Below are positions 34,326 to 44,732 of a stretch of DNA of 64,000 bases, piece after piece (within the stretch, counting starts at the first letter, position 1; each line of letters opens with the position of its first letter). The notes beneath the pieces are model-generated. The model was not told the DNA's origin. It searched no databases and worked only from the letters and a program-made list of their open reading frames with translations. The DNA is from Haemaphysalis longicornis (Eukaryota; Arthropoda; Arachnida; Ixodida; Ixodidae), in contig CM023449.1 of the NCBI GenBank assembly GCA_013339765.2, positions 39,278,387 to 39,342,386 of the forward strand, in the 5' to 3' direction. Both the position numbers and the translations under genes were made by a program.

Positions 34326-34412
34326 TTTGTAGCCGAGTGGTCTAACGCGTCGCTCTGGAGAAAACAAGCTGAATTTTGAAGTACATGGGTTCGAAACCGC
34401 GTTCCCACGTTT
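34326..34412 (+). ncRNA. tRNA-Ser/Leu-like sequence with long variable region
   Basis: TAGCCGAGTGGTCTAACGCG resembles a class II tRNA D-arm/A-box. GGGTTCGAAACC is a good B-box. The ~45-nt gap would allow a long variable arm, and a T13 tract, a Pol III terminator, follows within about 10 nt. The acceptor ends do not pair clearly, so it is more likely a tRNA pseudogene or SINE head. Confidence 0.5.
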
Positions 34413-34429
34413 CTTTTTTTTTTTTATCA

Positions 34430-35350
34430 CATCTTCTGCGAGTTCAATTCTAAATCTTATTTCGTTCCCAGTAACTTAAACACTACGCGCATGAGGAAAT
34501 GAACTGCACGGATGGGTTCTGGATGCATACCGATGTTTGACCAGCAATTGCTATTTTGTCGCGATTCTATACCATTGTCAGCTACCTAGTTGATCCTAGC
34601 GAGAACTTTGTGTAAGAAAAACACGTTAATTCATTAATTATTTAGCACAGCTGCTCTAACCAGGGTGAATTACCAACAGGTGTTCACTTTCAGCTTTCGT
34701 TTTTGCCGTTGCCCTGACGATCCACTTCTTTATGGGCCTAGCTCTTAACACACTCAGCATGTTATTGATTATACCGGGCCGCCAGCAGAGCAACGGGTTC
34801 AGTTTTTACCAAAACATTTGGAACCGACTTTGGCACTGCACTCTGGAGTAGCCCGAAGCTCTTGGTGCGAATAACGTATCATTTGTTCTTCATGGGAAAG
34901 GACAGAAAGCAGATTTCTGTACCTTAGAATACTGATTTCTGGCGCAGAAACCCATAATATATATTTTAAATTTGTTATTCGCTCCTTTCCAGTCCGAATA
35001 AATGCAACATTTCTGTGAATTCTTGTGCGTGATTTATTTTATTTCTTCACTGCAATATTTCCCCCCGGAAGCAAGAGTTATACATTCTTTTGTGATTGGA
35101 GAAAGAGCTCTTTAAGCTAGGCACTTATTCGCAAGACAATCATGGATAGGTCAATTGTTTTTACATACGGAACCCTGATATGGCCAGTTTTTCTGTGTCA
35201 AGGAAATGTTTATGGTATAGGTTAATGCTGCGACAAATAACAGTACTAGCTCATGAGTTGGAGATTTGTTGCCATACATAAATACATACAGGGGCAATAC
35301 GAATTGTGTGTCATACACAAATATTCCAAGAGGAGGCTGACTTTCGCGGT
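34430..35350. other. No gene seen
   Basis: AT-rich, no frames above about 60 codons, no repeats recognised. Confidence 0.4.
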
Positions 35351-35745
35351 TTAAAAAACAAACTTTATTTATAGAAGAGCACCTCTGGTCGATTTCCTGG
35401 TGGGTTCCGACTTCTTACTTTCCTTCCTTTCTCCCACCCAGTTTTTGCGGAGGTTATATGACTGCTCCAGCTGTATACACTTCACGACCGAACAGGACAG
35501 CACTACAATGTAGTGTCTTTCATAGCACGGGTCACTTGGTGACGTTAAACTCCACAAACAAAACCACACGACGAAGACACACAGTTTGCTTTGTCGCGGT
35601 AACAAAGCCTTTTCGGGGAATCGGCGCAGAATGAAGAAGCGCGAGCAGGCTGGATAGAAAAAGGTGTCCACGCTCCAGCTCTACCAGTTGACCCTCGTGA
35701 ACAAAGCCGCCACTACTGACAGGACACACATTGCTGGGAAGTTCA

Positions 35746-36303
35746 TCAACGATTCCCCCCCGCCCTGCCTTCGAATTCCTTGATCGCCCGCCGGTACCTG
35801 CGGCGCCAGACAATGATGCCAAGATTCCGTATTCTCCTATCATAGGTGAAGCCCATGTCCTTCATTAACCTCCACAAGGTGGTTTTCGTGAAGTTCGGCA
35901 AGTCGTCGTCTTCGTGGACAGCCTTTCGCACACTGTCCAGTGTCGGGATCTCCCTCTTGGCGTACATGCTCTTCACATTCAGACGGATGGCATGGACTGT
36001 GAAGCTGTCATGCTTGATGGTCCGCGTGCTTGATATCGTCACGTCGCGAGGTCTTCTCTTTGGAGACACCAAATTCCCACGCAGACACTCCGGCTTCAAT
36101 TTTGCCACGGTACGGTCAGATACTCCGGTGTCTTCGCTCACAACACTCAGTACTTCCTGCACAGATTTCACCGCGAAACGCACCCTGGTACGGGCGCACA
36201 CATTTGCAATTACTTGCTTGGCGTTATTTGACAACTTTGATGCGCAAACCCTCGAAAAAATACGTACAGGAGACGCGGTCGAAGCCCGAGAGCTGGACGC
36301 CAT
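35746..36303 (-). CDS. Transposase DNA-binding half (HTH/winged-helix), catalytic half missing
   Basis: A 185-residue frame starts at an ATG in a favourable context (AAAAATGG). Residues ~22-95 look like a helix-turn-helix block (LSNNAKQVIANV, then SVQEVLSVVSEDTGVSDRTVAKL), and residues ~120-175 look like the second, winged-helix block of IS630/Tc1-type eukaryotic transposases (IPTLDSVRKAV, TTLWRLMKDMGFTY, RRYRRAIKEF). Family members continue with an Asp-Glu catalytic strand; here the frame stops after a G/C-rich run (GRAGG). The next frame on the minus strand (to 35532) shows no DDE motif. A polyadenylation signal (AATAAA on the minus strand near 35365) lies downstream. It could be a truncated element or a domesticated DNA-binding gene; no TIRs were found. 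Confidence 0.55.
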   Translation of the reverse strand: MASSSRASTASPVRIFSRVCASKLSNNAKQVIANVCARTRVRFAVKSVQEVLSVVSEDTGVSDRTVAKLKPECLRGNLVSPKRRPRDVTISSTRTIKHDSFTVHAIRLNVKSMYAKREIPTLDSVRKAVHEDDDLPNFTKTTLWRLMKDMGFTYDRRIRNLGIIVWRRRYRRAIKEFEGRAGGNR

Positions 36304-36649
36304 TTTTTCAACGCTGCCTCAAAGAGTAAACAAAAAACGGCGTTCAAGGTTGCGCGCAGAGGGAAAACCTGATACGAAAGCGACAAACATAAAATACAAA
36401 CTCGCATATTTCGATCGTTTGTCCGGCAACACGGGCGTTTTTTGTCAAGCTGATAATAAATATTTATGCTTTAAGGTTGCCGGCGAAGCATTTATTGTAT
36501 CTGGCGCACCGCAAGCAACCCACTACTTTTGGTCGCGGAAGCACACAGCGCAAACAAGAGCGCTAGCTTTGACAGCGTTGCACCTGATGTATGAAACGGA
36601 GTTGAGAACGGAATTTATGGGCAAACCTGGCAGCTCTCGGACGCTTTGA

Positions 36650-37012
36650 ACGTTCTCCTTAAAGCAACTTCGCGCTACTGACATGCAGAATAAAGTACAC
36701 TTGCCGATTTTTGATGCCGCTGGGACGTATGATATGCACGCACGGAACGGAACAACAGCGTGTGACTGCGTCGTCGTCTGCTCGCACACGCGCGCGCCGC
36801 TCGCTCTCTAGCCCGGCCGTGGCTCGCAACGCAGTTCCCAAGAAATGCCCGCCAGATGGCGCACCAGTCGTTAAAAAATGGCGGCGCCCAGTGCACAGTG
36901 GAAATTCTTGTCATACGTATACGATCATAGAGTTTCTTAGTAAGTATACTAAAGAGGGAACTGCGCCTCGTAAGCCATGTCGTCGTGCGGGTTCATGGGA
37001 AGACCCCCTTTT
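36650..37012. other. No gene seen; contains one arm of an inverted motif pair
   Basis: CATAGAGTTTCTTA at 36926-36939 is reverse-complemented at 38251-38264, with related sequence continuing on one side (TATAC, then AGAGGGAA in the left copy and AGAGAGGAA in the right). They may be ends of one element or two copies of a MITE. Confidence 0.45.
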
Positions 37013-37376
37013 AAATGCGAATGCATTTCTTAGTCGGGGTAGAGTCGGGGGTTGTGCGTTGGCCGGCGTGCGCCCCGCAGGTGTTATCTCTCCGCGCCCT
37101 AGCAACAGCTGTGGCGCGCCTAGCAACCGGAGCAGGTGGTAGCTCGGGCGGGAGTAGCGGAGGGCAAGGGGAGAGGAGGAGCGCGCTCGGCGTGTGAGGG
37201 CGCTCGCATCGCGGAGCCGGGCGGAGAGAGAGAGAGCTCGCGCGCGGGCTGGCGTGTTTCCGCGTACCCCTCTCCGCTCGCTGCGCTCGGAAATATATAT
37301 AATGCAGTGGAGCGCGCGCCTCTTTCCGTGACTGACTCGCAGCGCACTCATCGGTGCACCCAATGCATTCGCATTT
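37013..37376. mobile_element. MITE-like element with 15 bp inverted ends
   Basis: AAATGCGAATGCATT at the left is exactly reverse-complemented at 37362-37376. The 364 bp interior is GC-rich with open frames on both strands that carry no motif. Confidence 0.5.
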
Positions 37377-38327
37377 CCGCACAATCCCCTTCAGGGAGGT
37401 GGGGGGATTTTTTTTTTGTGTTGGGCTTGGCATGACAATTGGATTCTTAAGCGGTTTTCGGGATTTCCTTTCTTCGCTATGCATTAACAGGTTTACGAGC
37501 TACAAGAAAGCCGAAATTCTCCCTGTTTTGTGGTAGCCGTGTTCGGTGAAACAGCAGGCAGTGCGTGATCGCACCTGACGTTGCTCATGCTGCAATCGAA
37601 GTACGCATGACTGAGTGGGTAATATGCCGCCGCGAAATTTGTAGCCGACGAAAAGAAGAAACAAAACGTACTTCGACGAAGACAAGATACGACAGATACG
37701 GGCGCTTGTATGCGTCCTATCTTGTCATCGTCCACGACTGTTTAACGCCACGTTTTCTTTTTTCTTGTTAAACTAGCTGGCGGTCGCGGTGCACCGGTTC
37801 ACCACGAAGGCAACGTTTTCGTAGGCACGCTCAAAAAACTTTCCAGACTCTTCAAGCAACTTAATATTTGAAATAATGGTAAAATTAATAAAAATCAGAG
37901 TCGCTAGTGAGTTCCCCCCCTCCCCCCCCCCCCAAATATTAACCTTGTTCGTAACTACAACCTTGTACTGCGGAATATAGCAGGCACAACCGTTCCGGCA
38001 AAAATACCCTTTACTTCCTTTTTTCTTAGTTTTAAAACAGCCTGGTTTTATTTTCCTACTTACATAATTGCGCAATATTCTTCGCGTTTTGTGGCACTTT
38101 GTTTAAATTTGCGGTCACTAAAACGTTTCAATCCAAGCCAATGGTGAAACTGAGGCGAGCGCGATGTATAATGGCGGCCCATGACGACATAGACGGCCGT
38201 GATGTGAGTCGCATAGACGCTAGCACCAGATTCCTCTCTAGTGTATATTGTAAGAAACTCTATGCTATACGACCGCACAAAGGTACCAGACGCCGGCCGC
38301 GAAGAACATTTTTAGCGCCATCCGGCG
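37377..38327. other. No supported gene
   Basis: A C-rich tract occupies about 37915-37933. The rest is unremarkable apart from the inverted motif arm at 38251-38264. Confidence 0.35.
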
Positions 38328-38372
38328 TACTTGAGTTATAGTGAACTAGACTTCTAGTTCACTATACTTGAG
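38328..38372. repeat. Near-perfect palindrome inside 8-bp direct repeats
   Basis: TATAGTGAACTAGA (38337-38350), two bases, then its reverse complement (38353-38366). TACTTGAG occurs on both sides (38328-38335 and 38365-38372). This looks like two fused TIRs flanked by a target duplication. Confidence 0.65.
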
Positions 38373-38551
38373 TAGAACCGGTGCAACTTCTCCACCAGGA
38401 TTGAAACGTGCCGTGCAGCAGCGGCGGTGCGTCGGGCGCTCTCGAACCTCAATCACGCTTCGCTTCAATCCGGATTAAAAGTGCCCGTGTGACAGGGGTG
38501 CAAGACTTGAAGGTCTTGCACGCAACCTTTACGACCATCACGATCGAAGGT

Positions 38552-39296
38552 TGATGATGATGATGATGATGATGTCCTCAAATATTTTGGAACGTACCCA
38601 CAAGGGGGGATTGGCCACGGCTAAACCGGTTAAATACATAGGGACTTCAAAATACTTATTTCCGGAAAGAGGCGGTAAAAGGAAACTTAGTTGACAATGA
38701 AACCCGAATTACCCATTAATCAGCACCGTTTAGCAATTCAAACGACCTGAGGCAGAAAGAAAATTTTGAATGCAATTATATATATCCCTTTTTGCAAACG
38801 CCAGCTTTAATGCGCCAATAGATAATATAAGTGTTATCGATAAAGTCAACCCCAACCGCTCAATCGGGTCCTTCAAAAACAGTTGTCTAGCTGTTGAGAA
38901 ACGGCGACAGTCGAGAAAAAAATGTCCGATTGTTTCGGGGACCTGGCACCGCACACATAGTTCTGTAGGTGAAAGTGCTGATCTGAACAGATAGAAATTA
39001 AGCCTTGGAACCCTGCAGCGCAGCTCGGTGAAGGTCACCTCGCATTGCCGAGAGCCACAAAAATGAACATTCCACCCGTACTTTAAATGTTGGAACTCTT
39101 CAAATGATAAAAGTGAATCGGAACGGGTGGCGTCTAAATGCAAATATCGTCTTAATCTCGCAGATGCAAATAGAGCCAGATTAGGAATTCCGAACTGAAT
39201 GGGAGCTGTGGCAGCGAGATTAGCTAAATGGTCCGCTTGCTCGTTGCCCCTGATGTCCCTATGGCCAGGTGCCCAAGACAAGCGTACCCCCTTCAC
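38552..39296 (-). pseudogene. LINE ORF2 3' end: RNase H C-terminus, CCHC tail, 3'UTR and (CAT)n tail
   Basis: A 188-residue frame (39296-38730) starts within RNase H: VRLSWAPGHRDIRGNEQADH matches the family's C-terminal W-x-PGH-x-x-x-x-GNExAD motif, whose last Asp is an active-site residue. A Cys/His tail follows, CVRCQVPETIGHFFLDC, the CxxC..H..C knuckle seen after RNase H in LINEs. About 150 bp of 3'UTR follows, with CCCCCTTGTGGGTACGTTCC, then a (CAT)n tail at 38574-38552 on this strand. Upstream, a T-rich run ending in CCCAG gives the appearance of a splice acceptor, but it is simply where LINE similarity stops. Confidence 0.8.
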
Positions 39297-39782
39297 GTGC
39301 CTGGGAACAAAAAAATACTAGGTTAAGTCCACGATTGCAGTCGATTTACTTCTTTGTCGCCACCGCAACGACCTTTACTCCACCACTGTTGCTATAAGTA
39401 TGAGCTTCTTCCATTTGTTTGGAAGCGATAATCATTGGACATCACCTTGGAGGGACGTACGGCTATGACGTGTATTTCTCATCCCGAGCAAGTGTTGGCA
39501 CGATTACGGTGACCGCTGGAGGTTGTTTTTTTTTTGCCAGTGTTGGCCAACCTTCCTAAGTGGGTATGGTTGGCTTGACAAACGTGCGTCGGGGACGCTG
39601 GGTGGTCGCCGCGCTGCACGCATACCCGACCGCTCAGTATTTTTTGGTGCTTTAACTGCCGGGCGGCCGCCGCGCGGCCCGCGCTCAGATGTGCGGGCGT
39701 TCGGCTATTTTTCGGTATTTCTAACAATGGACACTAAAAATTTCGATTTGCTAAACAGCTTCGCTATTAAAAAAAAAAAAAG
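39297..39782. other. No supported gene
   Basis: Short GC-rich frames on both strands around 39480-39700 and an A-rich run near 39768-39780. Confidence 0.35.
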
Positions 39783-39872
39783 GATGCCCGTGTGTCGATG
39801 TTTCGGCACATTTTAAAGATCCCCAGGCGGTCGAAATCCGGAACCCTCCCTTACGGCGCACCTCATAGTGCG
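39783..39872 (+). mobile_element. SINE fragment (body only)
   Basis: GCCCGTGTGTCGATGTTTCGGCACA, TTAAAGATCCCCAGGCGGTC and TTACGGCGC words match the body of the SINE at 60472-60706 in the opposite orientation. The tRNA-like head and the tail are missing. Confidence 0.65.
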
Positions 39873-41116
39873 CATGTATACCTTCCACTCGCAAACACTC
39901 CAGAATTTGAAAAATTTGAGCCTTTCAGTCACATTACGCACTTCTGTGCTGGCGTCTGCCGCTCCTCTATCTCCAGCAAAGCAATGAAGCTGTGGCGAGT
40001 TCTCTCGGTGGAGCATCTCAAGGAAGCGCCAGGACCACAACTTAGTTTGAAGGCACTTTAACTTGGATTCGAAGCCCCTCGGCCATGCTTCTGCGTGCCT
40101 TAGCATATCGCTCATCTTGCTTTATGCTGACAATACCATGCTTATGTGCACTCATTATGGTAATCCGGTGTAGTTTCAAGCTTGATCTGACAAAGCATTA
40201 TGTGCATTTCGTTATCAGTTGAAGGCAATGCACTCAAATGCGCAATGATAAAACAATTAGGTTAGGAAATGTTTCTCTTCCTCCAGCTACGGGGCGCAAT
40301 TAAGAAGGTGCTTAAATGCTTATGACCGCGCAAGTTATCGAGCGTTAAAAAAATATTTCCGCTATCACCGATCCTTGCATTACAAAAATGGAGGCATAAA
40401 TCGTTAGAAAAGAGCCAAATTGAAAGCTACAAATAGTACAGGATAAGACAGATTCTTATACCAATAATATTCGCTACTAATTAAAAGAAAACATTATTTC
40501 GTCCGGATGCATAAATTTCTGATGGCACCCGAAGACACAACTGCGTGAAAAAAACACTTATAATAAGTAACACTCCTTGACCGCTTGTAACTATACCCCG
40601 CCAGCAACGTCCACGTGTTGCTGCTGTTGAAAGCCACCATGTCGACACTGCCAAATACAAAAAAAGCATCAAACACGCAAGTAACTGCACCGAATAAAAG
40701 CAAATGAGCCAAACCACGAGTCCCTGGTAACATCATTCATTAAAACGGCGCGCATGATGCTCACAACTACTCGTACATCTTCAATAATGTCTCAAGCGCA
40801 CTATCCGTTAAAATGTTAAACTCCGAACAATGTCAGCGCTTGGAAATTAACGCGTCGTCTTCGGTATGGAGTCCCGCGTCATCGGCTCGCAAATGTGCGC
40901 CGATCTGGCCGGGCGCACTCTGTTTTTCTGCGGATGGAGGTGCGCCTAAAAGCCTCCATTCTTTTCTGGTTACGGCGAGTGTGAGGATGGCAATCAGCCT
41001 TGCAACGACTTCCATAAACCAATCTTCCAAGGTTGCGCAAGCTCTACTCTGTCCCTATGCCAGTCGGTACAGTTCCTGTTACCTTCACAACAGCAGATAC
41101 TATGGTTCTTTAGAGA
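39873..41116. other. No supported gene
   Basis: Frames of about 90-115 codons lack motifs. Nothing recognised. Confidence 0.35.
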
Positions 41117-41240
41117 TTATAGCGGCGATGTGTTCCTTGGGGCGGCGCCCAAGTTAAAGCGGCGGACGCCATCCGGTGCCAGAAAACGTCGATACAGCAT
41201 CCCGTGGACGTCGGACAAGGAGGAATACAGGTCCCACGAC
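41117..41240 (-). pseudogene. Short Ty3-like pol fragment (upstream of integrase zinc finger)
   Basis: The minus frame contains SSWDLYSSLSDVHGMLYRRF followed by APDGVRRFNL. Many Ty3/gypsy integrases have W-D-x-L-x(4)-DG-x-LYRRF at this place. Only about 40 residues match before the frame stops, and the surrounding long frames on both strands (41130-41588 plus, 41154-41753 minus) do not extend the match. Confidence 0.4.
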
Positions 41241-42045
41241 GATTGGACCAGCGCTGTTCCTGGTGGAACGACGACCTCTGACGCCACCCGTGCGCTTGCT
41301 CGAGGTGCGGGACTGGCAGGCATTGGGACTGAACAGCGTCGCCGTGTTAGTGCCCATAGTAATGAACGTGCCAATAGTAGCGGGCGGTGGGGGATCATCA
41401 TCCATGCACCGGTGGAGAAGCGCAGTGCTGCACCTACGAAGTGTGGGCAGCCTTCGGAGCCACAGGCTGGTACCCTCCACTGCCGCTGGATCAGAGGGTG
41501 CAGCGTCAGCCGCTTCTGTCTCGGGCTGAAAGTCCCCTCTTGGCAAGAATCCTCGGGTGACTGGAAGCTTCGTAAGCGTGCTCGCTGATAGATCTACTTG
41601 AATATGAGCGCCTCGTCGGGGTTTCGCAAGGTTGGACGTCTGCAGAATGGTCGGGCGCGTAGCCATCTCCCAGGGACCATGCAGGCTGGAGCAGCAGTTC
41701 TCAGAGGCAGGGGCTGTGCCGGTCAGGCCGAACGCCAATAAGCGGCTGGACACCGCGGGCCCAAGGGCGGATGGCGAAGCATTCAGAAAAGTGCCTTGTA
41801 AGGACAGTCAACCAGCTCCCGTGCCAGAAGTTCAGGATGGTCTGCGCTAGCCTGTATACCGTATGCGGAAATCAGCGGAACCATGCGGCTGGGTACGATC
41901 TTAGGCCACACGAAAGCGGGGCATGATCGGCCTGTGTGGTTGCAAGATATTTTAGGAATCCGTGGAAGAAGATAAGAAGATCGAAGGTCAGACGACGGCG
42001 ATAGGCCGCATGGAATGGCGCACGTCACTTCTATGCCAACCAACC
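41241..42045. other. GC-rich open frames without recognised function
   Basis: Both strands are open for 100-200 codons, a composition effect in GC-rich DNA. No motif supports either strand. Confidence 0.3.
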
Positions 42046-42300
42046 TGATGATGATGGATGATGATGCACTCGGTGTTTTGCGCCCGTACCCACAAAAGGG
42101 GGGACTGGCCAGGGGTAAAGCATTGCACTCCGATTGGATTAATTTATTTTAATGAATAAAAGGCGTTAAATTTAGTTACGCATAGTAAAATCGCGAATTA
42201 TGCGATAATTACAGATTCATTACCAATTCAAGCGACCTGTAGTGGAAAGGTAAGCTCGAGTACAATCACAAATATCCCTTTATGCGTAACCTAATTTTTT
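42046..42300 (-). mobile_element. LINE 3' end fragment (same family as 38552-39296)
   Basis: On the minus strand it ends CCTTTTGTGGGTACGGGCGCA followed by (CATCAT)n. The 3'UTR words CAAGCGACCTG on the plus strand and ATATCCCTTT at the same spacing are shared with 38700-38800. The ORF part is missing. Confidence 0.7.
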
Positions 42301-43155
42301 GCCCCAAAACATAAGATGGAAAGAGTGAGTCGCAACCTGTTCGTGGTCCACGCTTTCTGCATGGGTCAGGTGTTCCCTTCAATGTCGTCATTGTTGCAGG
42401 CCCAGGCAGGCAACGGGGCAACGGCCCTGCGGGCGTAGAGAGCCCCTCTTGCACACTGTGTTGACGAAGGCAATCACGAAAGGCGTGCGTCTCACGTAAC
42501 ACGGGAGCTGCTAGGTGGATGACGTGCATTGTTGCACCAAGTTGCACGCGGCGGCCGCAACGGGCGGCTGTGCCGAAGCAAGCGCTGGGTTGGGGTGATG
42601 TGTGTGTTGCGCGCGCTTGCACGTGGGTCCCGCAACAGACAGGTTCGTTGGAGGCACAGTTGGAACGAGCGCGCGGCCTCCTCCCCCGAATACACGGATT
42701 CTTCGACTGGAAGTGTGCGAGGTTCGGGCAGTCTGGGTTGTGTCGTGGGTCGTCTCTGATGGAGTGCCGCGGGCGAATAGCGACCAACGGATTCACTGTA
42801 TTGTCTTTGTAAATACGTGTAAAAAGTGCAGAGATTGCCAAGCTGAAGTTTTGCATCTGCTTTATCACAAAAAAATTGGCTGGAACAGTGATACATTACT
42901 CCCTGCCCCACACACTTCCGCCAGCCCGACTGAACAACTCATAAATGATACGACCGTTCTTCGCCCGCACTAAAATGTTCAAAAATTCGTTTTACCTTGC
43001 ACCGCACAAGGACAGTTCGGTTCTTTAGAAAAACATAAGAAAAAAAGAACCGCATAATATCTAGGCTGCGTCTAACCTCACGGCAACCGTGGGAATTTCC
43101 TCCGGGAAATTCTCAAGGCCGCTTCCATTAAAGCTGGCTGGCCTAAAATTTCCTG
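42301..43155. other. No supported gene
   Basis: A 200-codon minus frame (42266-42868) overlaps the LINE tail and an equally open plus frame. No motif was found, so it is not called as a gene. Confidence 0.3.
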
Positions 43156-43310
43156 AATAATAATACGTCCCAACGTAACCTAACATAACATAACCTCATC
43201 GAAACTAACGTACCCTAACTGAACGCGTGGTAACCTAGCCAAATCAAGCCCAACTGCAACAAACCTAATCTAACCCAGCCCAACGACACTGAACACAATC
43301 TATGATAAAC
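43156..43310. repeat. Degenerate CCTAA-like, G-poor tract
   Basis: AACCTAACATAACATAACC, TACCCTAACTG, GGTAACCTAGCC and AAACCTAATCTAACCC occur in one stretch. The arthropod telomere repeat is TTAGG (CCTAA here), so this could be a decayed interstitial telomeric tract or just low-complexity DNA. Confidence 0.35.
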
Positions 43311-43979
43311 GTAATTCAGCCCATTCTAGAAGAGCTGTGCAGCGATCTCTTGATTGAGTAAAAAACAGAGTAAAAAAAGCATCAACAAAACCACGATGAC
43401 AAGAAAATTCGGGAAGCTAAAAAAAATGTCGGACTGGAACCTGAGCCTTTTCGTTTACAACCAAGTAGTTTACTACAGCTCTACAGGGGCAGCAGCAAAC
43501 ACGGCTTTTTAGGGAATATTTATCCCCACAGAATCTCCGGAGCGTGCTTAGCCAATGAAAGGCGGCTGCCGTGAGAAATTCGGGTGTAGCACGCTTCCCC
43601 ATGTCGCATTTCCCCGTCGCAGTTTTCCCGCCCTGCTTCCCTCGTGTCTCAAAATTCCACTGTCCATAATCCCTGTCTTTCAACCCACGTGTTGCTCATC
43701 CCCCTGCCGCGAAAGCCCTCTCCTCGAGCTGGAGAGGGGAGCGACCCTTTTAGTGGGAACAAGCAGGGGAGCTCCCTCCGCCTGGCATTGTGCGAGCTCG
43801 GTCCACCTGGAAGAAAAAGACGGCCGTGCCTCCCCACTGCAAATAAACTAAAAACGAACTGCATCAGAAGAATAAAGTGTTTGTCCGTGGCGAAATTTAA
43901 ATGCTTCGGTCCGGCCGGGTCGTCAGTGTTAGGCCTGGTAAAGAGAAGGGATAGTTAGGTTTTCTGTAATAGCATAGAG

Positions 43980-44112
43980 GCCGCTGCGGCCGCTTTTCTG
44001 ATGGAAGCCAAAACCAAAACGCCCGTGTGTACGAGATTTCCGCACATGTTAAAGATCCCCAGGAGGTCAAAATTAATCCGGAGCCCTTCACTACGGCTCC
44101 GGATTACGTCTA
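43980..44112 (+). mobile_element. SINE fragment (body only)
   Basis: GCGGCCGCTTTTCTGATGGA, AAAACGCCCGTGTGTACGAG, TTAAAGATCCCCAGGAGGTC and AATCCGGAGCCCTTCACTAC follow in order as in the reverse complement of 60490-60645. The tRNA-like head is truncated. Confidence 0.75.
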
Positions 44113-44704
44113 CGGACTACGTCTCCATCGCGTGGGCGCGTGAAACCCTAGAATCACTCTATGATAGCATGTAACTTACACGTTGACGACGCGGCCTAAA
44201 TACGGGCTGATTGCTGATTGCCCCCCCCCATCAGTTATAGCGGGGGAGCACTCATTGTACGTCCCCGCGCACGCATTGTGAGCTGTGCGCCCCACGGCAG
44301 CCACTGCCCCTTTGTTCGTCTTGGCGCACCAACAAAAGCCGACCCAACCTTCGTTTTCGCTGAGGAGAGGGAGGAGGTCGAGGGGACACGAGAGGGGGCA
44401 ACTGCTAACATGTGCATATGAGTGGAGGGATTTTGAACACGATGGGAAATAGGCAGTTTATTTTGAGAGTGGGATTTTGAGACAGGCAAAACGGGTTCGG
44501 GTTGTTTCGTAGGTCCACCCAGAAATTCCTGACGATAGCTGTCACTGTTGCCGTGATAATAGACACTACCTAAAATCTAGCGCAATCGTTCGCGTTCCTC
44601 GTCGTTCTTGTCTTTTTTGTGAAGAATTGTCAAGACCAAAGATGATCACCCAAAAATGAAGTGGTGTTGAGTAGTAAAGCCGACATTAAATGGGCTCAAT
44701 GAAT
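44113..44704. other. No gene seen
   Basis: Short frames only. A poly-C run at 44220-44229. Confidence 0.35.
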
Positions 44705-44732
44705 AACATTCCTAGGTCTCCCTAGGAATGTT
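44705..44732. repeat. Perfect hairpin, 12 bp stem
   Basis: AACATTCCTAGG, a TCTC loop, then CCTAGGAATGTT. Confidence 0.75.

Noticed and set aside
34326..34412. Functional tRNA-Ser or tRNA-Leu gene
   Set aside because: Acceptor strands do not pair visibly and the anticodon stem could not be closed; kept as tRNA-like.
39296..39312. Splice acceptor before the RNase H frame at 39296
   Set aside because: The T-run plus CAG coincides with where LINE similarity ends; truncation explains it without an intron.
41154..41753. 199-codon minus frame as a gene
   Set aside because: The opposite strand is equally open, and only the short integrase-linker-like patch at the right position has a plausible homology.
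42266..42868. 200-codon minus frame
   Set aside because: It runs into the LINE 3' tail, and plus frames over the same bases are also open; no motif.
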